Program-made: the position numbers and the translations under genes
In this document: positions 18,503 to 29,549 of the stretch, one piece after another
How positions within the stretch are numbered: the stretch's first letter is position 1
Layout: each line of letters starts with the position of its first letter
Assembly: GCF_019797845.1 (NCBI RefSeq)
Contig: NZ_CP081864.1
Coordinates: 2,232,001-2,296,000, forward strand
Length of the DNA: 64,000 nucleotides
Reading direction: 5' to 3'
Source: Symbiopectobacterium purcellii
Lineage (GTDB): Bacteria; Pseudomonadota; Gammaproteobacteria; Enterobacterales; Enterobacteriaceae
The notes under the pieces: model-generated
The model's input: only the letters and a program-made list of their open reading frames with translations
What the model was told of the DNA's origin: nothing
The model's database searches: none

Positions 18503-20427
18503 CCGTTCTGCTCCTTCGCGGCCTTTTTCGCCGTGGGTTTACGTGTTTTTTTCTGCGTTTTTTGGGGTGCTTGCAGTCCGCGAAACGCCGATGCGGACCG
18601 GTTTTGTCGCGCTTGCGCTATCAATCCACTCAAGGTTTCAGTGAGCGGTTGCATAAAATCCTGGTAACGACGCTGTTTTTCGCTGATCAGCGTCAACGTG
18701 GCTTCCCAATTGGCGGTCATATCCGGCAACGCTGCGCTAGGCGGTAATGCATGAATCAGCGCCCGCCCCGCTTCGCTAGCATGAATATAACGCCCTTTTT
18801 TAAACAGAAAGCTTCGTTTAAAGAGTAGCTCAATAATGCCTGCACGCGTGGCTTCGGTACCGAGGCCATCGGTTTCACGCAATATTTTCTTCAGCGTTTT
18901 GTCTTGCACAAAACGGGCAATGCCGGTCATGGCAGAAAGCAACGTGGCATCGGTAAACGGACGTGGAGGCTGGGTTTGCCGCTCTACCACCTCACCTTTT
19001 TCACACAGCAGCACATCCCCTTTGGCGACCACCGGCAGCGGCAAGCCATCGTTTTCGTCGTCGCGCTCCTTGGCGCCCAGTAGCGCACGCCAGCCTGCAT
19101 CGGCAAGAAAACGGGCTTTGGCAATAAATTTCCCCCCGGCAATATCGAGGGTAATGACGCATTTACGAAACACCGCATCAGGACAAAACTGCATCAGATA
19201 CTGCCGGGCAATCAGCCCATACACCTGACGCTCGTTCTCACTCAGCGATGCATTGGCGCTGCGCGCGGTGGGAATAATCGCATGGTGCGCATCAACTTTG
19301 CTGTCATCCCAGCAGCGGTTACGACGTTCAAGGTTGACGACCGGTTGCGGCAATAGCCCGGACGCATGCACCGTAATCGCATTGATAACCGCATGACGCC
19401 CAGCAAAATGCTCTTCAGGCAGGTAACGGCAGTCCGAACGCGGATAGGTAATCAGTTTATGGGTTTCATACAAGCGCTGACAGGTATCCAACACTTGTTG
19501 TGCGCTAAGGCCAAAGCGTTTGGCAGCTTCGATCTGCAATGCGGAAAGAGAATATGGCAGCGGTGCCGTTTCCGATTCGCGTTTATCACTGTAATCCGTT
19601 ACGGCGGCAGGCTGTCCAGCAATGCGCTTGACCACATGCTCAGCCAACGAGCGGTGCAACAAACGCCCTTCTTCATCCTGATACGGCTCACAAGATTCGC
19701 TCGGTTGCCACAGCGCCACAAAGCGTTCATCGGCAGGCGTGACAATATGCGCCTTGACCTCAAAGTAATCCTTGGCGACGAAATTTTCGATCTCTTCATC
19801 GCGACGCACCACCAGCCCCAGCACCGGCGTTTGCACTCTGCCGACGGAGAGCACGCCGTCATAACCGGCATTGCGCCCCAACAGCGTGTAGGCACGGGTC
19901 ATGTTAATACCGTAGAGCCAGTCAGCCCGCGAACGCGCCAGCGCCGATACGCACAGCGGTACAAAGTCGCGGTTATCGCGTAGACGTTCGACAGCTCGCG
20001 TCACCGCCTGCGGATTGAGATCGTTGATCAGGCAGCGCCGCACCTGCTGACGTTTTTCCGGCGCCAGCGCCAGATACTCCAGCACCTCATCCACCAGCAG
20101 TTGTCCTTCACGATCCGGGTCACCGGCGTGGATCACCTCCGTCGCCTCCCCCAACAGCTTCTTGATGGCATTCAGTTGCTTGCTCACTGAGGGACGCGGC
20201 ATCAACAGCCATTTTTCGGGGATAATCGGCAGATCGGCCAACGACCAGCGTGCGTAGCGGGCATCATAGGCATCAGGCTGAGCCTGCTCGAGTAGATGCC
20301 CGACGCACCAGGTAACGACATCCTGTGAACCACAGGCGATGTAGCCGTCACCTCGCCGATGCGGTTTAGGCAAGATATCGGCTATCGCTCTGGCGAGGCT
20401 GGGTTTTTCAGCAATAAACAGGCGCAT
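18499..20427 (-). CDS. topB: DNA topoisomerase III
   Basis: Type IA enzyme that decatenates DNA with RecQ-type helicases. TOPRIM domain at the N-terminus with E7 and DPD at 103-105 (GDPDREGQ); catalytic Tyr in [19 protein letters not shown] near residue 328. Basic tail rich in Lys. 642 residues (E. coli 653). Its start is two bases after the ydjA stop; in E. coli selD separates these genes, and it is missing here. Confidence 0.97.
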   Translation of the reverse strand: MRLFIAEKPSLARAIADILPKPHRRGDGYIACGSQDVVTWCVGHLLEQAQPDAYDARYARWSLADLPIIPEKWLLMPRPSVSKQLNAIKKLLGEATEVIHAGDPDREGQLLVDEVLEYLALAPEKRQQVRRCLINDLNPQAVTRAVERLRDNRDFVPLCVSALARSRADWLYGINMTRAYTLLGRNAGYDGVLSVGRVQTPVLGLVVRRDEEIENFVAKDYFEVKAHIVTPADERFVALWQPSESCEPYQDEEGRLLHRSLAEHVVKRIAGQPAAVTDYSDKRESETAPLPYSLSALQIEAAKRFGLSAQQVLDTCQRLYETHKLITYPRSDCRYLPEEHFAGRHAVINAITVHASGLLPQPVVNLERRNRCWDDSKVDAHHAIIPTARSANASLSENERQVYGLIARQYLMQFCPDAVFRKCVITLDIAGGKFIAKARFLADAGWRALLGAKERDDENDGLPLPVVAKGDVLLCEKGEVVERQTQPPRPFTDATLLSAMTGIARFVQDKTLKKILRETDGLGTEATRAGIIELLFKRSFLFKKGRYIHASEAGRALIHALPPSAALPDMTANWEATLTLISEKQRRYQDFMQPLTETLSGLIAQARQNRSASAFRGLQAPQKTQKKTRKPTAKKAAKEQNG

Positions 20428-20429
20428 TA

Positions 20430-20981
20430 TCAGAAATAGCGAACAAATTTTTCCGTGTCCAACGGCACAACCGTGGTGGACGCTTTCAGTTGCGGTGTTC
20501 CCAAATAGAGAAACCCGACAATTTCATCTTGTTCGCGGCAGCCAAAGGCTTCACGGACCTGTTCGTGCTCAGTCCACAGACCGCTGCGCCAGATACCGTT
20601 GAAACCCTGCGCCAGTGCAGCCATTTGCATCGCTTGCACCGCGCAGCCCGCGGAAACCACCTGCTCCCATTTGGGCACCTTGGGATTATCTTCGCAATGT
20701 GCAATCACGGTGATGACCATTGGAGCGCGAAACGGGGCCTGACGGGCTTTATCTTGAGCAGCCGCGTCAAGGCCTTCCTGTTGAGCCGCGGCGTATAAAA
20801 CCTCACTCAGGCGGGCCAATCCCTCATCCTGAGCAATCACGAAACGCCACGGTTGCAGGGTGCCGTGATCGGGCGCGCGCATGCCGGCATGAATAATGTT
20901 GGCTAACGCGTCGCCTTGCGGTGCCGGAGCAGCCAAACGCGAGGCAGAACGGCGGTTGAGTAACAAGTCCAGTGCATCCAT
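20430..20981 (-). CDS. ydjA: Nitroreductase-family protein YdjA
   Basis: Small FMN-dependent NAD(P)H oxidoreductase of the nitroreductase fold, 182 residues (E. coli 183). Contains [10 protein letters not shown] (FMN phosphate binding), [12 protein letters not shown], and the GFLYLGTPQ end motif. Start at ATG 20981 has AGGAG upstream and matches the E. coli start; the open frame reaches 21053 but without support. Physiological substrate unknown. First gene of a ydjA-topB-ynjH unit. Confidence 0.93.
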   Translation of the reverse strand: MDALDLLLNRRSASRLAAPAPQGDALANIIHAGMRAPDHGTLQPWRFVIAQDEGLARLSEVLYAAAQQEGLDAAAQDKARQAPFRAPMVITVIAHCEDNPKVPKWEQVVSAGCAVQAMQMAALAQGFNGIWRSGLWTEHEQVREAFGCREQDEIVGFLYLGTPQLKASTTVVPLDTEKFVRYF

Positions 20982-21245
20982 CCTTTTTCTCCTGTAAACG
21001 GTCTGCATGAAAAATAGCGCCAAGCGTTGCCATCGCCTGTTAGTGCGCGCCACGGTATCACAACTCGCGGTGCGTCAGTAACGGTTTTGTGGCAATCCTA
21101 TCATAGCGGATGCCGGTGATAATGCGGGGAGATTCTGATTGTTTCCGGCCCTGTTCAGACGGTTGACGTAGGGTGATGGGCCAGCATGAACAGTTGCCTG
21201 CGCATTCGAACCGTGACCGGAAGCACGCTCAGTGCCGCACTGCTA

Positions 21246-22259
21246 TCACTTCGTGTCGTGACGCAAGTGATACACCGTTAGTTGATTCCAAAAGTCGAGG
21301 CCAATCAACTTGTCATTTCCTGCGCGGCGAAAGGCAAATGCACCGCCTTTATTGTGACCGATACGAATAATGCCTTTTTCTTCTTGTGCGTTAACCGGTG
21401 CAATACCGCGCATGTTCACCCTACCGTCTTCGGCAAACGTGATATCCGGATCGCCCGTTTCGCGCAGGGCAAAGGCTCCTACGGGAATACCCGATACCGG
21501 CGACGCGATGTCCTGCTCTGTCAATGAGGCCAGATTGGCCACTTTCTGGCACGATGAACCATCATTGATCGGCGCGGTACAGGCAACCTGCAAAAGGTCA
21601 CGGGCCGCCAGGTATTGTCCGCTACGCCACTGCGCTTTGGCCGCTTCAGTACACAGTTTGGCCGAAATACCGCTGCGGCACACTGTGGCCATGATATCGG
21701 TATATTCCTGTACCGGTGCGGCCGGGATGCCTGCAATGCTTGCCAACGGTGACTGGCCCGATTTTTCTGCAGAGGTACGCGCTTCCCACCGGCTACACGC
21801 TGAATCAATGTGGTCTTCACATAATTGTTTTAACTGAGCAGTATCAACCTCATACAGCCTTTTTTTGCAAGCGAGCAGGTCGTTCCAGCAGGTTTTGCCT
21901 ATCTCGGTTTTCGGCGGCGGCAGGTTGGTCAGACAGGGTTGCTCTTCCTTGAGCACATAATTAACTTTGAACATCGGGTCGGTAATGGTTTTACCGTCAG
22001 CAGACACCTCCATAGTAGTGTCTACCAATTCCCCCAGCGTAACCCGCTTGAGTTTACTTCCCGCTAAGCGGTACTGATGCAACGCAGTCTCAGTCGCAAA
22101 CGATTGTTGTAGCAACTCGTGATTTAACACACGAATCTGGCTTCTTGGTTCTTGGTAAATGCCACAGGTCAAGCCAGAAACCGGATCGGACAAGGCGGGG
22201 AATGACAGAGAGGTCAATAGCAAAAGGAACAACACGCGGACGTGCGTTAAAAAAGACAT
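21246..22259 (-). CDS. Secreted Cys-rich protein of unknown function
   Basis: 337 residues with a clear signal peptide (MSFLTHVRVLFLLLLTSLSFPALS). The mature part has about 14 cysteines, including CWNDLLACKKRLYEVDTAQL, QLCEDHIDSACSRWEA, and AKLCTEAAKAQWRSGQYLAA, arranged like helical Sel1- or TPR-type repeats with paired Cys, then a beta-rich C-terminal region (GRVNMRGIAPV, GGAFAFRR). I do not recognise the family. It lies between ydjA and sppA as a single gene with AT-rich flanks. Probably periplasmic and disulfide-stabilised. Confidence 0.75.
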   Translation of the reverse strand: MSFLTHVRVLFLLLLTSLSFPALSDPVSGLTCGIYQEPRSQIRVLNHELLQQSFATETALHQYRLAGSKLKRVTLGELVDTTMEVSADGKTITDPMFKVNYVLKEEQPCLTNLPPPKTEIGKTCWNDLLACKKRLYEVDTAQLKQLCEDHIDSACSRWEARTSAEKSGQSPLASIAGIPAAPVQEYTDIMATVCRSGISAKLCTEAAKAQWRSGQYLAARDLLQVACTAPINDGSSCQKVANLASLTEQDIASPVSGIPVGAFALRETGDPDITFAEDGRVNMRGIAPVNAQEEKGIIRIGHNKGGAFAFRRAGNDKLIGLDFWNQLTVYHLRHDTK

Positions 22260-22668
22260 GGTTCACTCCATTCATAATAATGCACTTCACCCGATCGCTT
22301 CAGGCAACATGATAATAATAAAAGTATTATTTTCCAGGGGCGAGCATTTTTCCCCTGAAATGCCATTACCAGATTCTGCGCGTTATTCTTCATCTCTCGC
22401 CCACACGCCTCTATTCCTCCTCCGGCAGTCTTCACATCACGCCCTGCGAAAAAATGTTGCCGCTCAGGCAATCGCTTTTCTTTACAAAATAGACACATTT
22501 TTATCAACGAAGGGTACTAATGAAGTTGGCATTTTCCTATACGCTCATTAGGATAGAGAGTAAGTTCGCTCTTATTAGCGTGAATGTCGCGGGGCAACCC
22601 TTTATTGCTCGCTTTGCCATTAAAAGGAACAGCGGCAGGTATTATGTTTGGCGTTTTTTGGAGATAAC
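22260..22668. other. Intergenic region upstream of sppA
   Basis: About 400 bases. It holds a small hairpin CAGGGG/CCCCTG near 22337-22361 and AT-rich palindromic sequence before it. No supported gene. The sppA and the upstream minus-strand gene diverge from here, so it should contain both promoters. Confidence 0.4.
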
Positions 22669-24519
22669 ATGCGCACACTGTGGCGAATCTTTAGCGGACT
22701 CTTCAAGTGGACTTGGCGTCTGCTCAATTTCACCCGTGAGTTTATTCTTAATTTGTTTCTGATTGTGTTGATTCTGGTGGGTGTCGGCATTTATGTGCAG
22801 TTCAAAAATGCGCCAGCTCAAACACCTCAGGGCGCGCTGCTCGTTGATATCACCGGCGTTGTCGTCGATAAACCGACGGTTAATAATAAACTGCGCCAGT
22901 TAGGTAGAGAAATTTTTGGTGCTTCCAGCAATCGCCGTCAGGAAAATTCGCTGTTCGATATTGTTAATACGATTCGTCAGGCCAAAACCGACAGTAATAT
23001 TACCGGTATGGTGCTCGATCTAAGCGATTTCGTCGGTGCAGACCAACCCTATCTACAATATATCGGCAAAGCATTGCGTGAATTCCGCGACAGCGGCAAG
23101 CCCATTTTCGCGATCGGTGACAGTTACAGCCAAACGCAATACTATCTGGCCAGTTTCGCGACCAGCATTTCACTCACCCCGCAGGGTAACGTCGATCTGC
23201 GCGGTTTCGCCACCAATGGCCTCTATTACAAATCGCTGTTGGAAAAGCTGGATGTGACCAGTCACGTATTCCGCGTCGGTACTTACAAGTCAGCAGTGGA
23301 GCCTTTCCTGCGTGATGATATGTCCCCTGAAGCGCGTGAAGCCGATATGCGCTGGGTGGGTGGATTATGGCAAAACTACCTGAATACGGTTGCCGTAAAC
23401 CGCCAAATTACGCCGCAACAGCTGTTCCCCGGTGCCAGCGCAATTATTGCCGGCCTTCAGGCCGTGCAAGGCGATCCGGCACGCTATGCGCTGGAAAACA
23501 AACTGGTGGACGAAGTGGCATCACGTTCGTTCATCGAACAGAAGCTGGTAAAAACCTTTGGCTGGGACACCAAAAATCAGAGTTTCAACTACACCAGCAT
23601 TTACGACTACACCGAGAAACCGACCACTCAAAGCGGCGCTGAAATCGCGGTGATTTTTGCCAGTGGCGCCATTGTTGACGGTCCGGAAACCCCGGGAGTG
23701 GTCGGTGGCGATACCACGGCGGCCCAAATTCGCCAGGCCAGACTGGATCCTAAAATCAAGGCGATCGTGCTGCGCGTCAACAGCCCCGGCGGCAGCGTAA
23801 CCGCCTCAGAGAAGATTCGCGCTGAGCTGATGGCGGTACGCTTGGCTGGCAAACCGATCGTGGTATCCATGGGCGGTATGGCCGCCTCCGGTGGCTACTG
23901 GATCTCCACGCCGGCGAACGCGATTATCGCCAGCCCGAGCACCTTGACTGGCTCGATTGGGATATTTGGCGTGATCACCACCTTTGAAAATACCCTTGGG
24001 TCTATTGGCGTACATACCGACGGCGTGGCAACCTCACCGTTAGCGGATCTCAGCATCACCAAAACGCTGCCGCCCGAGTTTGCTCAGATGATGCAAATCA
24101 GCATCGAGCGCGGTTATAAAAACTTCGTCGATCTGGTTGCACAGTCACGCAAGAAAAGCCCGGAAGAGATTGATAAAATCGCCCAGGGGCACGTTTGGAC
24201 CGGTGATGATGCCAAGACCAACGGGTTGGTCGATCAGTTGGGTGACTTCGACGACGCCGTCAAAAAAGCCGCTGAATTGGCCAAGTTGGGCCAATACCAG
24301 CTCAACTGGTTCGAAGAACAGCCAAGCCTGCTGGATATGATGCTAAACCGCGTCAACGCCGCCGCCCACGCCTGGTTACCTGCCCGACTTCAGGCCATGC
24401 TACCTGCGCCAGTAGCGCAGTTGGCTGAGGTGGTGCAAGCACAACCGGCTTTGCTCAACACGTTTAACGATCCGCAGCATCGCTATGCGCTGTGCATGGC
24501 CTGCGGTGAAGTAAAATAA
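22669..24519 (+). CDS. sppA: Signal peptide peptidase A (protease IV)
   Basis: Inner-membrane serine protease that degrades cleaved signal peptides. 616 residues from ATG 22669 (MRTLWRIFSG), with GGAG seven bases upstream. One membrane span near 25-45, then two S49 domains. Catalytic Lys in FRVGTYKSAVEPF (K207) and nucleophile Ser in SMGGMAASGGYWIS, the Ser-Lys dyad of the E. coli enzyme. Length matches E. coli 618. Followed by a terminator, then ansA. Confidence 0.97.
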   Translation: MRTLWRIFSGLFKWTWRLLNFTREFILNLFLIVLILVGVGIYVQFKNAPAQTPQGALLVDITGVVVDKPTVNNKLRQLGREIFGASSNRRQENSLFDIVNTIRQAKTDSNITGMVLDLSDFVGADQPYLQYIGKALREFRDSGKPIFAIGDSYSQTQYYLASFATSISLTPQGNVDLRGFATNGLYYKSLLEKLDVTSHVFRVGTYKSAVEPFLRDDMSPEAREADMRWVGGLWQNYLNTVAVNRQITPQQLFPGASAIIAGLQAVQGDPARYALENKLVDEVASRSFIEQKLVKTFGWDTKNQSFNYTSIYDYTEKPTTQSGAEIAVIFASGAIVDGPETPGVVGGDTTAAQIRQARLDPKIKAIVLRVNSPGGSVTASEKIRAELMAVRLAGKPIVVSMGGMAASGGYWISTPANAIIASPSTLTGSIGIFGVITTFENTLGSIGVHTDGVATSPLADLSITKTLPPEFAQMMQISIERGYKNFVDLVAQSRKKSPEEIDKIAQGHVWTGDDAKTNGLVDQLGDFDDAVKKAAELAKLGQYQLNWFEEQPSLLDMMLNRVNAAAHAWLPARLQAMLPAPVAQLAEVVQAQPALLNTFNDPQHRYALCMACGEVK

Positions 24520-24545
24520 GACAACGTCACACAGGGTTCTCCCTC

Positions 24546-24572
24546 AGCCCGGCTTATGTCGGGCTGTTTTTC
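24546..24572 (+). terminator. Terminator of sppA
   Basis: AGCCCG (24546-24551) and CGGGCT (24560-24565) followed by GTTTTTC. ansA begins only 20 bases later, so its promoter must overlap or read-through occurs. Confidence 0.75.
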
Positions 24573-24592
24573 ATCTTTTAGATAAGAACAGC

Positions 24593-25612
24593 ATGCAAAA
24601 GAAATCCATTTATGTCGCGTATACCGGCGGTACGATTGGTATGCAACGCTCCGCCAATGGTTACATTCCAGTTTCAGGTCACCTGCAACAGCAACTGGCC
24701 AACATGCCGGAGTTTCATCGTCCGGAAATGCCTGATTTTACCATCCATGAATATGACCCACTGATTGACTCCTCCGACATGCCCCCTGCCGATTGGCAGG
24801 CTATCGCTGAGGATATTCAACAACATTACGATGAATACGATGGCTTCGTGATTCTGCACGGCACCGATACCATGGCCTTCACAGCTTCTGCCCTCTCCTT
24901 CATTATGGAGAATCTGGCAAAGCCGCTCATTGTTACAGGGTCACAAATTCCGTTGGCCGAATTGCGTTCAGATGGGCAAACCAACCTGCTTAATGCACTG
25001 TACGTCGCGGCTAATCATCCGGTAAATGAAGTCAGCCTGTTCTTCAATAACAAGCTGCTGCGCGGTAACCGCACCACCAAAGCCCATGCCGACGGCTTCG
25101 ATGCGTTCGCCTCTCCCAATTTTCCGACCCTGTTAGAGGCCGGTATTCATATACGCCGTCTGGTGCCAGCGCCGTCAGAAACCTCCTGCGCACCGCTGAT
25201 CGTACATCCGATTACCCCGCAACCGATCGGTGTGATCACTGTCTATCCAGGGATTTCAGCGGACGTAGTGCGTAACTTCCTGAGCCAGCCGGTCAAGGCG
25301 CTGATATTGCGCTCTTATGGTGTGGGTAACGCGCCGCAAAGCCCGGCGCTGCTGGACGAGCTGCGTCAGGCATCAGCGCGCGGTATCGTGGTGGTTAACC
25401 TCACCCAGTGCATTTCCGGACGGGTGAATATGGAAGGTTACGCCACCGGCAATGCGCTGGCGCAGGCTGGCGTGATCAGCGGTTTCGATATGACGGTGGA
25501 AGCCGCGCTGACTAAACTGCATTATCTGCTGAGCCAACCTGATTTAACCCCTGATACCATTCGCCAGCTAATGCAACAAGACCTGCGCGGCGAACTGACT
25601 CAGGACGCCTAA
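24593..25612 (+). CDS. ansA: L-asparaginase I (cytoplasmic)
   Basis: Hydrolyses asparagine to aspartate and ammonia. 339 residues (E. coli 338), no signal peptide. First catalytic Thr in AYTGGTIGM near the N-terminus, second in ILHGTDTMAFTA, and the Lys of the second triad in a later KA element. Forms a likely operon with pncA, which starts 23 bases after the stop, as in E. coli. Confidence 0.96.
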   Translation: MQKKSIYVAYTGGTIGMQRSANGYIPVSGHLQQQLANMPEFHRPEMPDFTIHEYDPLIDSSDMPPADWQAIAEDIQQHYDEYDGFVILHGTDTMAFTASALSFIMENLAKPLIVTGSQIPLAELRSDGQTNLLNALYVAANHPVNEVSLFFNNKLLRGNRTTKAHADGFDAFASPNFPTLLEAGIHIRRLVPAPSETSCAPLIVHPITPQPIGVITVYPGISADVVRNFLSQPVKALILRSYGVGNAPQSPALLDELRQASARGIVVVNLTQCISGRVNMEGYATGNALAQAGVISGFDMTVEAALTKLHYLLSQPDLTPDTIRQLMQQDLRGELTQDA

Positions 25613-25635
25613 CCCGGATGCTGGAGCGAGCTGCC

Positions 25636-26307
25636 ATGAACCCTGTCGTCATAAACCATGCCCTGCTGTTGATTGATTTGCAGAATGATTTTTGTCCGAA
25701 CGGCGCACTGCCTGTCGCAGAAGGTGACATCACCATCGATGTTGCCAACGCCGCGATAGCGGTGGCGCAGCGTGCAGGAATGCCGGTCATCGCCAGCCAG
25801 GACTGGCACCCGGCTAATCATCTGAGCTTCGCAGCCAACCATCCGAACGCTGTCGTGGGAGAGCGTGGCGAACTGGCAGGATTAGCGCAAACATGGTGGC
25901 ACGTGCACTGCGTACAGGGCACGCGTGGTGCAGAATTTCACGCGCGCCTTGAACGTGGGGCGTTTGATGCGGTGATACAGAAAGGCACTCAGCCTGACAT
26001 TGACAGCTACAGCGCTTTTTTCGACAACGGCAAACGCGCCTCCACCGCACTGGATGCCCTGTTGCGCCAACGCGGTATCACGCAGTTGACCATCATGGGG
26101 CTGGCAACGGACTACTGCGTAAAATTTACCGTGCTTGATGCACTGACACTCGGGTATGACGTGCAGATCGTTGAATACGGTTGTCGCGGGGTAAATCTCC
26201 AACCGGGTGACAGTGAAGCCGCTTTGGTCGAGATGGTGGCTCACGGAGCGCGCCGTATTAGCCTGGCCGACTTTAGCGCGACCTCAGCGCCCCCCCCCCC
26301 CGCTTAA
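25636..26307 (+). CDS. pncA: Nicotinamidase
   Basis: Converts nicotinamide to nicotinate in NAD salvage. Catalytic triad: D14 in LLIDLQNDF, Lys in VIQKGTQPDIDSYS, and Cys in GLATDYCVKF. Metal site in SQDWHPANH. Start at ATG 25636 with GGAG ten bases upstream; ATG 25618 is an alternative giving 229 residues. The C-terminus is encoded by a 12-C run and reads APPPPA, unlike other PncA tails, so a slip there would alter the end of the protein without touching the active site. Confidence 0.94.
   Translation: MNPVVINHALLLIDLQNDFCPNGALPVAEGDITIDVANAAIAVAQRAGMPVIASQDWHPANHLSFAANHPNAVVGERGELAGLAQTWWHVHCVQGTRGAEFHARLERGAFDAVIQKGTQPDIDSYSAFFDNGKRASTALDALLRQRGITQLTIMGLATDYCVKFTVLDALTLGYDVQIVEYGCRGVNLQPGDSEAALVEMVAHGARRISLADFSATSAPPPPA
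26290..26301. repeat. Poly-C tract (12 C) at the end of pncA
   Basis: Twelve consecutive C, four Pro codons in the pncA frame, six bases before the TAA stop. Homopolymers this long slip readily. Confidence 0.9.
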
Positions 26308-26338
26308 CGCAGAGCCCCTGTGCATTCAGGGGGCTTGC

Positions 26339-26620
26339 TTACTGGCGTTCTCGCTGAATCAGCTTGTCGATGGCAAACGCCTGCTTCAGCTCTTGCTTGC
26401 TTTTCATCACCAACTCACCGTCGGTATTGATGGTCATGTGTTCCGCTTCCACGTTATGGCGCGATTGCCATAGCATCACCATTTGCAGGCAATTTTCTTT
26501 TTGCTCCGGCGTCAACGGCACGCCATCAGGCCATTTCCCCAGCTCCACGGCGGTTGCCAGGCGTTGGTAGATATCCGGCGTCAGCGCCGTCACAACCTCA
26601 TCAAGCTGTTTATCGAGCAT
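26339..26620 (-). CDS. yeaC: YeaC, DUF1315 protein
   Basis: 93 residues with LATAVELGKWPDGVPLTPEQKENCLQ, the DUF1315 core. Start chosen at ATG 26620 (MLDKQLDEVV), with AGGA upstream; two earlier in-frame starts are less well placed. Function unknown. Lies next to msrB, as in E. coli (yeaC-msrB-gapA). Confidence 0.9.
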   Translation of the reverse strand: MLDKQLDEVVTALTPDIYQRLATAVELGKWPDGVPLTPEQKENCLQMVMLWQSRHNVEAEHMTINTDGELVMKSKQELKQAFAIDKLIQRERQ

Positions 26621-26703
26621 CGTGATTGCCATCCTGTCATTGCTATTTTTGATCAAAATCCAACAGGCTGAAACGTTTTAGCTACAACTGTCATCCCGCA
26701 ACG

Positions 26704-27123
26704 TCAGCCATCCACTTTCTCACCGTCGCTGCCATCGATAAAGCTCAACGAGGCCGAGTTAACGCAGTAACGTTCCCCAGTGGTTTGCGGACCATCGGGG
26801 AACACATGCCCCAAATGGGCATCGCATTTACCGCAGCGAATTTCGATACGGTGCATGTTATGCGAAAAATCTTCCAGATAGCGAATGGCTCCCTTCGCCA
26901 CGGGCCGATCAAAGCTGGGCCAGCCGCATCCTGAGTCATATTTGTTGTCGGAGTAAAACAGCGCGCTTTGGCAACACAGGCAGTGATACACCCCGGTGCG
27001 TTTATTATGCAACAGTTTGCCTGAATAGGCAGGTTCAGTGCCGCGTTGCTGCGTCACGTACTGTTGCATCTCCGTCAACGTTCCCTTGCCTGCCGGTGCA
27101 GACGTTGAAGCTGGTTTGTCCAT
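26704..27123 (-). CDS. msrB: Peptide-methionine (R)-S-oxide reductase MsrB
   Basis: Reduces the R form of oxidised methionine. Structural zinc Cys pairs are CLCC (residues 48 and 51) and CGKC; the catalytic Cys is in [11 protein letters not shown], preceded by the GWPSF and HLGHVF motifs. ATG 27123 (MDKPAST) aligns with the E. coli start and gives 139 residues; ATG 27153 would add ten. Divergent from gapA, as in E. coli. Confidence 0.95.
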   Translation of the reverse strand: MDKPASTSAPAGKGTLTEMQQYVTQQRGTEPAYSGKLLHNKRTGVYHCLCCQSALFYSDNKYDSGCGWPSFDRPVAKGAIRYLEDFSHNMHRIEIRCGKCDAHLGHVFPDGPQTTGERYCVNSASLSFIDGSDGEKVDG

Positions 27124-27389
27124 GATTGTCTCGTTATCATTTTTGTTTGGCATTGCTTAGCTTAACAAGAATTAACATCCTCATAACGTTTTTTCCGACT
27201 AAAATGAGGAGTAACCGACCAAGGCCCCAGCAATTGTGACACTCATCACATTTATCGGGACTGCGGGCTTTATATTGGTGCAAACGGTCCCATTTAAGGG
27301 AAAGATGTTCCTAAGTTTCATTACGGCGCATTTTCGTGCAACCTTTGCGTCTCAGATTTGACTTGCCGCAACTATTGACACGATTCCGC

Positions 27390-27417
27390 TTGACGCTCAG
27401 CAAGGTTTTTGTAATTT
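27390..27417 (+). promoter_or_regulatory. gapA promoter (P1-like)
   Basis: TTGACG (27390-27395), 16-bp spacer, TAATTT (27412-27417). The block from TTGACG through the ribosome binding site resembles the E. coli gapA P1 region closely. The region further upstream has additional TTGACA and CRP-like TGTGAC sequences that may hold other gapA promoters. Confidence 0.6.
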
Positions 27418-27460
27418 TACAACCAACCTTTATTCACTAACCATTATTCACAAACCATAG

Positions 27461-28468
<1,008 letters not shown>

Positions 28469-28494
28469 GGCGACGGTGCGATAAGCGATGCTAG

Positions 28495-28519
28495 GGGCGA
28501 CATAATGTCGCCCTTTTTA
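28495..28519 (+). terminator. gapA terminator
   Basis: GGGCGAC (28495-28501) and GTCGCCC (28507-28513), then five T. Confidence 0.85.
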
Positions 28520-28574
28520 TTAGCTGCGTTCCGCCATGATGCAACACGAAATACAAATAAAACAAGGTAACATC

Positions 28575-29443
28575 ATGAACGATAAAATTTTTCACTTCCC
28601 ATCAAATCTGAAATTTCATCCACGCTCACTCAACGCCAGATAGACCAACTGCCGGTTATTGTGGTTGATCATCCGCAGGTACGTGCTGCCGTCACGCTGC
28701 AAGGTGCCCATCTGCTGCATTGGCAGCCGCAGGGTGAACCCCCCGTGCTGTGGTTGAGCGACAATATGCCGTTCGCTGAGGGTGTCGCCATTCGTGGTGG
28801 TGTGCCGATCTGTTTCCCATGGTTTGGTCCATTCGCGGAACCTAACCACGGTTTTGCCCGTTTGCTGCCGTTGGAATTCACCGCGCACCGTGAAGACGCC
28901 AACGGCGTTGAGCTGACTTTCACCCTGCGTGATACGCCGGAGACGTTGGCAAGCTGGCCACACGCTTTCACGCTGACGGCGCGCTACAAGCTGGGTAAAA
29001 CCTGCACCATCGAATTAGAAGCGCAGGGCGATTACAGCATCACCAGCGCCTTGCACACCTACTTCAAGATTGGTGACATTGACCATATCCGCGTCAGCGG
29101 TTTGGGCGATACCTTTATTGATAAGGTCAATCAAGGCAAGTTGACGACGCAAGGTGGCGATCTGACATTCAGCGCGCGTACCGACCGTATCTATACGCAT
29201 CCAGAAGCAGTGAGCAGCATCGTGGATCCAACGCTGAAACGCACTATCGACGTGCACCACACGCACCACAGCGATGCGGTTGCCTGGAACCCGGCGGCAG
29301 AAGTGTCTAAAACCATCGCTGATATGCCGGATGACGGTTATAAAACCTTTGTTTGCGTGGAAACAGCACGCGTGACGCAGCCGTTTGTTGCTACTCCGGC
29401 TGCACCCGCGCGTTTGACGACGGTGATTAGCGTAAAACGTTGA
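28575..29443 (+). pseudogene. yeaD: yeaD, glucose-6-phosphate 1-epimerase-like, frameshifted near the start
   Basis: D-hexose-6-phosphate mutarotase family (galactose mutarotase fold), downstream of gapA as in E. coli. ATG 28575 opens MNDKIFHF and meets TAG after 22 codons. In the next frame SLPIKSEISSTLTQRQIDQL leads directly into the conserved VVDHPQV and then the intact remainder. One extra T in the T5 run at 28588-28592 would join them into 289 residues (E. coli 294). As written, translation could only begin at GTG 28661, removing about 29 residues. The catalytic His and Glu regions downstream are intact. Confidence 0.85.
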
Positions 29444-29549
29444 TCAGAGAAACGGGTTTACGTCCGTAGATCCGAAATCGCCGCTCGCAGCCATGCGGGC
29501 GGCGTTAGTCACATAATGCTAACCCATTGAGCCTCACTGCCCTATCCCG

